Assembly (NCBI GenBank): GCA_013388525.1
Contig: JACAFA010000227.1
Coordinates: 1-46,767 of the forward strand
Source of the DNA: Ignavibacteriaceae bacterium
GTDB lineage: Bacteria > Bacteroidota > Ignavibacteria > Ignavibacteriales > Ignavibacteriaceae
Reading direction: 5' to 3'
DNA length: 46,767 nucleotides
Within the stretch, counting starts at the first letter, position 1. Each line of letters starts with the position of its first letter. Below the pieces are notes generated by a model. That model did not search any database. It was not told where the DNA came from and saw only the letters and a list, made by a program, of their open reading frames with translations. Of the stretch, positions 43,158 through 46,767 are shown piece after piece. Both the position numbers and the translations under genes were made by a program.

Positions 43158-43964
43158 TTATTTGCCGAACACAGAAATTAATCCATGTGCTAATGATTCC
43201 GGCGGACCAACAAGATGTTTTGAACCGCTGAAAACTTTTGCTTCCAATTTGAGTCCGGAATAATTTCTTTCCTGAAGTTGTGTTACCATTTTATCTGTCG
43301 GATCAAAATACTTTTCATCCGATTCTTCACTTCCGACAGAGATAAAAATATTTATTTGTTTGTCTGCAATTTTTTCTGATGAATTTTCTTCATAACTGAA
43401 GATTGAACTATTATCCCATAACAAAGAGGGGCTTCCAACAATATAACGATTAAAAATATCCGGTTGAGTGAATAGTGCATACAGAGCAAATAGTCCTCCT
43501 ATTGAATAGCCATTAATAGTTCTTTCGTTTGGAATCGTTCTGTAATTTGAATCAATGTAAGGAATCAATTCATCTTTAATAAAGAGTAAAAAATTTTCGG
43601 CACCACCGGATTTAACAGGTCTGTAATCTCTTCTGCGTTTTTCACCTGCTGATTTATCAATTGAACCATAACCAATTCCAACGATAATCAGCTCGGGAAT
43701 ATTTTCACCAATTTGCAGATAGCGTGCAATGCTTGCCGCCATTCCGAATGCAATATCTCCATCAAGAACATAAAGCACCGGATATTTTTTATCACTTGTG
43801 TAATAACCATCCGGAACGCTTACAAGAATGTAAAAAGAATCGGACACGGCTTTCGAAACTATATGCTTTGTTGATGTATTATACAAAGAAGTCTGAGGAA
43901 AGATGGAATCACCTGACCATAAATAAAACAAAATAAAAACTGATACTTTGATTAAAGACTTCAC
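43158..43964 (-). CDS. Secreted alpha/beta-hydrolase esterase (esterase D/IroE-like)
   Basis: 268 residues from GTG 43964, chosen because GGAGAG lies 5-6 bases before it and the signal peptide (KSLIKVSVFILFYLW, cleavage near IFPQ) starts there; a start at 44012 would put 16 extra residues before the signal. The nucleophile elbow is GYSIGG (GxSxG), with YPVLYVLDGD upstream and GSKHLVGPPESLAHGL carrying the likely catalytic His. The family (putative esterase, COG2819-like) includes enterochelin-esterase relatives and acyl esterases; the substrate is unknown. Cleavage of ester-linked siderophore or cell-wall/polysaccharide acetates are both possible. Transcribed alone toward the repeat element. 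Confidence 0.88.
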   Translation of the reverse strand: MKSLIKVSVFILFYLWSGDSIFPQTSLYNTSTKHIVSKAVSDSFYILVSVPDGYYTSDKKYPVLYVLDGDIAFGMAASIARYLQIGENIPELIIVGIGYGSIDKSAGEKRRRDYRPVKSGGAENFLLFIKDELIPYIDSNYRTIPNERTINGYSIGGLFALYALFTQPDIFNRYIVGSPSLLWDNSSIFSYEENSSEKIADKQINIFISVGSEESDEKYFDPTDKMVTQLQERNYSGLKLEAKVFSGSKHLVGPPESLAHGLISVFGK

Positions 43965-44192
43965 TTGACTCTCCAAAAAATAAATTAACATTGAAATCGT
44001 GGTAAATATCACCTAAATTGAGTTACTAATCAAAACCACAAAAATGGAAACTATTACTACAAGCCATAATGAAATGATAATTTTTACACAATCATTTACA
44101 ATTATGTCAAGGTTGATTATGTTTATTAGGGTATAAAAATTGATTCTTAAAGACTTTAAATTTTATTAAAGATTTTTCTTTGAAGGTGATTT

Positions 44193-45347
44193 ATGATTAA
44201 AAATATAAACTTGATATTCCTTTTAGCAACTTGTCTCTGTTCAGGTCAAAGTTTTAACAGCCCATTAACAAATCCATTCAGTCTTACCAATGCTGGTGGT
44301 TTCAATAGTCCTGTTTTTGTTGATATTGATAATGATGGTGACCTTGACTGTTTCAGCGGACTTGGAATTGGGCAAACTGCTTATTATAAAAATAACGGGT
44401 CTGTTTCTTTTCCTTCTTTTGCTTCCTGGCAGTTAGCAAATATTTTCGGGATTTTTGATGCTGGTAATAATGCCAGACCCGCTTTTGCTGATATAGACTT
44501 TGATGGTGATTATGATCTTTATTTGGGAGAAGCTGGTTTCAGAATTCTGTTCCTCAGGAATACAAGTGCAACCACCCCAAACTTTAATTACATCAGTGAC
44601 AATCCTGCGGGAATATCAGGATTAGGAAGCAATGTAGCTCCGGTATTTGTTGATATTGATGATGACAGTGACTTTGATTTATTTACAGGACAACTGGATG
44701 GCAATATACTATTCTTCAGAAATATCGGGTCTCGATTTAATCCTTCGTGGGCAAATTCTTTAACAAATCCCTATGGATTAAGTGATGTCGGTTCGAGATC
44801 CAAACCAGCGTTTTGTGATATTGATAAGGACGGCGATTACGATATTTTCATTGGCAACGAAACAGGAGACATAATTTTCTTCAGGAATACCGGGACAAAG
44901 ACAAACGCCTCATTCGGGACTCCGCTCACAAATCCATTTGGTCTGTCTAACGTTGATAATAACTCAACTCCTTCATTTGCTGATATTGATAATGATGGCA
45001 AAGAAGATTTATTTGTCGGTGCAGGGAATGGGAATATATATTACTTTAAGAACACAACAGTCGTTAGTGTTGAAGAAGAACAAAACTCATCGTTTATCGA
45101 AGTTAAAGCATATCCGAATCCGGTTGCTAATACATTAAGCATCAGCAGCAGAAATATTAATCTGGCTAATGCTGAACTTTCTGTTTATTCAATCCTTGGA
45201 GAAAAACTTAATCTTGCTACAACAAGAAATGGTTCATCAGCAATTATTAATTTTTCCGACCTCGCTGCTGGTTTATATATTCTCGTTATAAAAAATGATG
45301 TTGTCAGCTATACAACAAAAATTATCAAAACTGGCAAAGGATTTTAG
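44193..45347 (+). CDS. Secreted FG-GAP/VCBS repeat protein with T9SS sorting domain
   Basis: 384 residues. Signal peptide (about 1-20, LLATCLCSGQ), then five repeats of about 60 residues, each with a calcium-loop motif of the form DIDxDGDxD (FVDIDNDGDLD, FADIDFDGDYD, FVDIDDDSDFD, FCDIDKDGDYD, FADIDNDGKED). They make a beta-propeller-like surface. The last 75 residues are a type A type IX secretion C-terminal domain: YPNPVANTLSI, then SVYSILGEKL, then LAAGLYILVI and a Lys-rich end. This marks it for export across the outer membrane by T9SS and attachment or release. The ATG at 44193 has AAGGTGA upstream. No T9SS machinery genes are in the window. Confidence 0.93.
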   Translation: MIKNINLIFLLATCLCSGQSFNSPLTNPFSLTNAGGFNSPVFVDIDNDGDLDCFSGLGIGQTAYYKNNGSVSFPSFASWQLANIFGIFDAGNNARPAFADIDFDGDYDLYLGEAGFRILFLRNTSATTPNFNYISDNPAGISGLGSNVAPVFVDIDDDSDFDLFTGQLDGNILFFRNIGSRFNPSWANSLTNPYGLSDVGSRSKPAFCDIDKDGDYDIFIGNETGDIIFFRNTGTKTNASFGTPLTNPFGLSNVDNNSTPSFADIDNDGKEDLFVGAGNGNIYYFKNTTVVSVEEEQNSSFIEVKAYPNPVANTLSISSRNINLANAELSVYSILGEKLNLATTRNGSSAIINFSDLAAGLYILVIKNDVVSYTTKIIKTGKGF

Positions 45348-45386
45348 CCAGGCGAATTGTGAAATGGGTTTTGTTCAGGAAAGAAA

Positions 45387-46526
45387 CTAATCGGTCTTTC
45401 CTATGATGAATGTGGTAACCATTGGTAATCCGTTTTCAATTTTTTCTTTTATTATATTTTCCCTGTAAGAAGAATACAGCTTGTCATCTTCAAAGAGATT
45501 TTTTATCACCGCCGGAAGCTTTTTAATTTTCGGTTCGTAAATTCCCAGTTTCTTTTCAATCAGGTAATCAACATTTCCCTGTTCCTGTTCCCAGATATAA
45601 TCATTAACTACCGGTACCTTCTTAAGATTAAGTATTTCCATAATTGTAGATGCGCCGCACTTGGTTAGTACTACGTCCGAAATATTTATCAGGTCGTAAA
45701 TAAAATCTACATATCCATAAATCTTCAGATGTTCTGTTTCATATTTTTTCTTAAGGTTCTCAGCACCTTTTTGCAAGATTTCATTTTTCCCGCAGACTAT
45801 ACCAATTTCATAATCCGGTTTTGATTTGAGCAATTCATCAAGAATTTTTTCACCTTTAGGAATACCATCACCGCCTCCAAGAACAAGCAATACTTTTTTT
45901 GAGGTATCATATCCATATTTCTTTTTGACAGATATAATTTCTTCGTTCGAAAGTTCTTTTGAAAATTTATCATCTATTACAAAAGGAAAACTTTTAACTT
46001 CATACCCTCTTTTCTTCTTTAGAACTTTAGCCTCCAGATCTTTACTGAAGACAATAAAGTTCTGATTCTTCACAAGGAACCACATCGGGTGAGGTGTAAA
46101 TGGATCTGTAATTACAGTCAGAACCTGAATTTTGAGATTGTGTTTTTTAAGTATTCTGGTAATCGGAATAATGCAAAAGAAGTGGAAGATTACAATTTTA
46201 TCCGGTTTTTCTTTTAGAATCGTTTCTTCAAGATAATTTTCCAGAAAAGGTGCAATAAGATGACAGGTTACTCTTGCAACCAGAGGAATTTTATTCACCG
46301 CATAAAGAAACTCAAAAAACCATTTGCCGGTATATTGAAGCATCCTGTAACCGTCTTCAATAATATATTTTAACCAGCGAGGAGTTTTTTCAAAACCATA
46401 AATTAATTTTGGTTCGGTTGAATCTGCAAAATACTTGTTCATATAATTAAAGATAGCTCTTGCCGGTGCCAGATGACCGCCGCCCGTCTTTAGATAAACA
46501 AACAAATATTTTTTCTTGGGATTCAA
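45387..46526 (-). CDS. MGDG synthase/UgtP-like glycosyltransferase
   Basis: 379 residues in the GT28/MGDG-synthase layout: an N-terminal acceptor lobe with KTGGGHLAPARAI (residues 13-25), then VITDPFTPHPMWF, and a C-terminal UDP-sugar lobe with VLLVLGGGDGIPKGEKIL and KCGASTIMEIL. Enzymes of this type add a sugar to diacylglycerol to make glycolipids at the inner membrane face; the sugar and acceptor cannot be read from the sequence. The start is TTG 46526 with GAGGT 7 bases before it. It follows the truncated unknown gene by 5 bases on the same strand, so both belong to one unit reaching past the window, and it converges on the T9SS cargo gene. Confidence 0.87.
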   Translation of the reverse strand: MNPKKKYLFVYLKTGGGHLAPARAIFNYMNKYFADSTEPKLIYGFEKTPRWLKYIIEDGYRMLQYTGKWFFEFLYAVNKIPLVARVTCHLIAPFLENYLEETILKEKPDKIVIFHFFCIIPITRILKKHNLKIQVLTVITDPFTPHPMWFLVKNQNFIVFSKDLEAKVLKKKRGYEVKSFPFVIDDKFSKELSNEEIISVKKKYGYDTSKKVLLVLGGGDGIPKGEKILDELLKSKPDYEIGIVCGKNEILQKGAENLKKKYETEHLKIYGYVDFIYDLINISDVVLTKCGASTIMEILNLKKVPVVNDYIWEQEQGNVDYLIEKKLGIYEPKIKKLPAVIKNLFEDDKLYSSYRENIIKEKIENGLPMVTTFIIGKTD

Positions 46527-46531
46527 CTATT

Positions 46532-46767
46532 CTACCTCAATACAGGATGAGATTCTTTTTCAAGATAACCATTTTTGAGTACCTGTTTAATTTTAAATGT
46601 GCCGAGCTTTCGGGCTTTCAAAAATCCATCCCACGCAGATTCTGCAAAAGTACCTCTGTTAAGTAAATCATACAGCCACTGATCTGTGTAATCAGGTTTT
46701 TCCTGTTTCATTGCCGCCTGAATTTCACGCAGCCATTTGCGGTTGAACTTTTCCTGTGAGCCGATTA
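46532..46767 (-). CDS. C-terminal end of an unrecognised protein, partial
   Basis: 77 residues at the right window edge in the only open minus frame, ending at TAG 46534-46532, 5 bases before the glycosyltransferase start. The fragment is helical and charged, beginning GSQEKFNRKWLREIQ and ending KNGYLEKESHPVLR. I recognise no family. The close spacing suggests a shared pathway with the glycosyltransferase, perhaps lipid or envelope metabolism. The 5' end lies outside the window. Confidence 0.7.
   Translation of the reverse strand, partial: IGSQEKFNRKWLREIQAAMKQEKPDYTDQWLYDLLNRGTFAESAWDGFLKARKLGTFKIKQVLKNGYLEKESHPVLR

Noticed and set aside
43965..44012. Longer esterase start at 44012
   Set aside because: It would place 16 residues before a normal signal peptide; GTG 43964 has a well-spaced GGAGAG site.

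Overview
The window is AT-rich chromosomal DNA, most likely from a member of the Ignavibacteria or a close relative in the Bacteroidota/Chlorobiota group. This is an inference. It rests on a secreted protein with a type IX secretion C-terminal sorting domain (44193-45347), a promoter of the Bacteroidetes form TTTG-N20-TAnnTTTG (33977-34008), a GH97 glycosidase paired with an SGLT-type symporter, four-helix-bundle cassettes, and pilin-like proteins beginning MGQQQLL. I see no phage or plasmid genes.

Layout. 1-3134 (minus strand): cas6 and a left-truncated cas10/csm1, part of a type III CRISPR-Cas module with no array in view. 3366-5255: a secreted oligoendopeptidase F. 5314-9559 (minus): a three-gene unit of an AlaX-like tRNA-editing protein, a GH97 alpha-glucosidase lipoprotein and an SGLT-type sugar symporter. 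9659-11638: a lytic transglycosylase and two proteins of unknown function. 11853-11924: tRNA-Lys(UUU). 12000-15371 (plus): an NtrC-type sigma-54 activator and its soluble hybrid kinase.

15364-29275 (minus) is the largest module, a type IV pilus-like machine. From upstream to downstream it has two small pilin-like proteins, pilC, pilB, pilT, a PilM-PilN fusion, a PilO-PilP-like fusion and a short secretin. The genes run on with almost no spacing into a CheY-like regulator, a membrane hybrid kinase with three receivers, and a receiver fused to a lone histidine-phosphotransfer (DHp-like) domain. Pilus assembly and phosphorelay signalling therefore appear to be co-transcribed.

29756-33950: aspS, pyrimidine-nucleoside phosphorylase and a prohibitin-like SPFH protein. 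34040-41998 (plus) is a heme operon: a HemX/CcsA-like membrane protein, hemA, hemC, a lipoprotein, a TetR-regulator/uroporphyrinogen-III-synthase (HemD) fusion, hemE, an inverted-repeat-flanked four-helix-bundle cassette and hemN. The first steps after HemA (hemL, hemB) are not in the window. 42116-46767: a DUF1684 lipoprotein, a double-hairpin repeat element, an alpha/beta-hydrolase esterase, the T9SS cargo protein, an MGDG-synthase-like glycosyltransferase and a right-truncated unknown gene.

The observations most worth following are the single-frame TetR-HemD fusion inside the heme operon, the compacted pilus alignment complex joined to a phosphorelay, the pilin-like proteins whose leader is only Met-Gly and which lack Glu5, and the PilT-like ATPase whose Asp box has lost its Glu-Asp pair.
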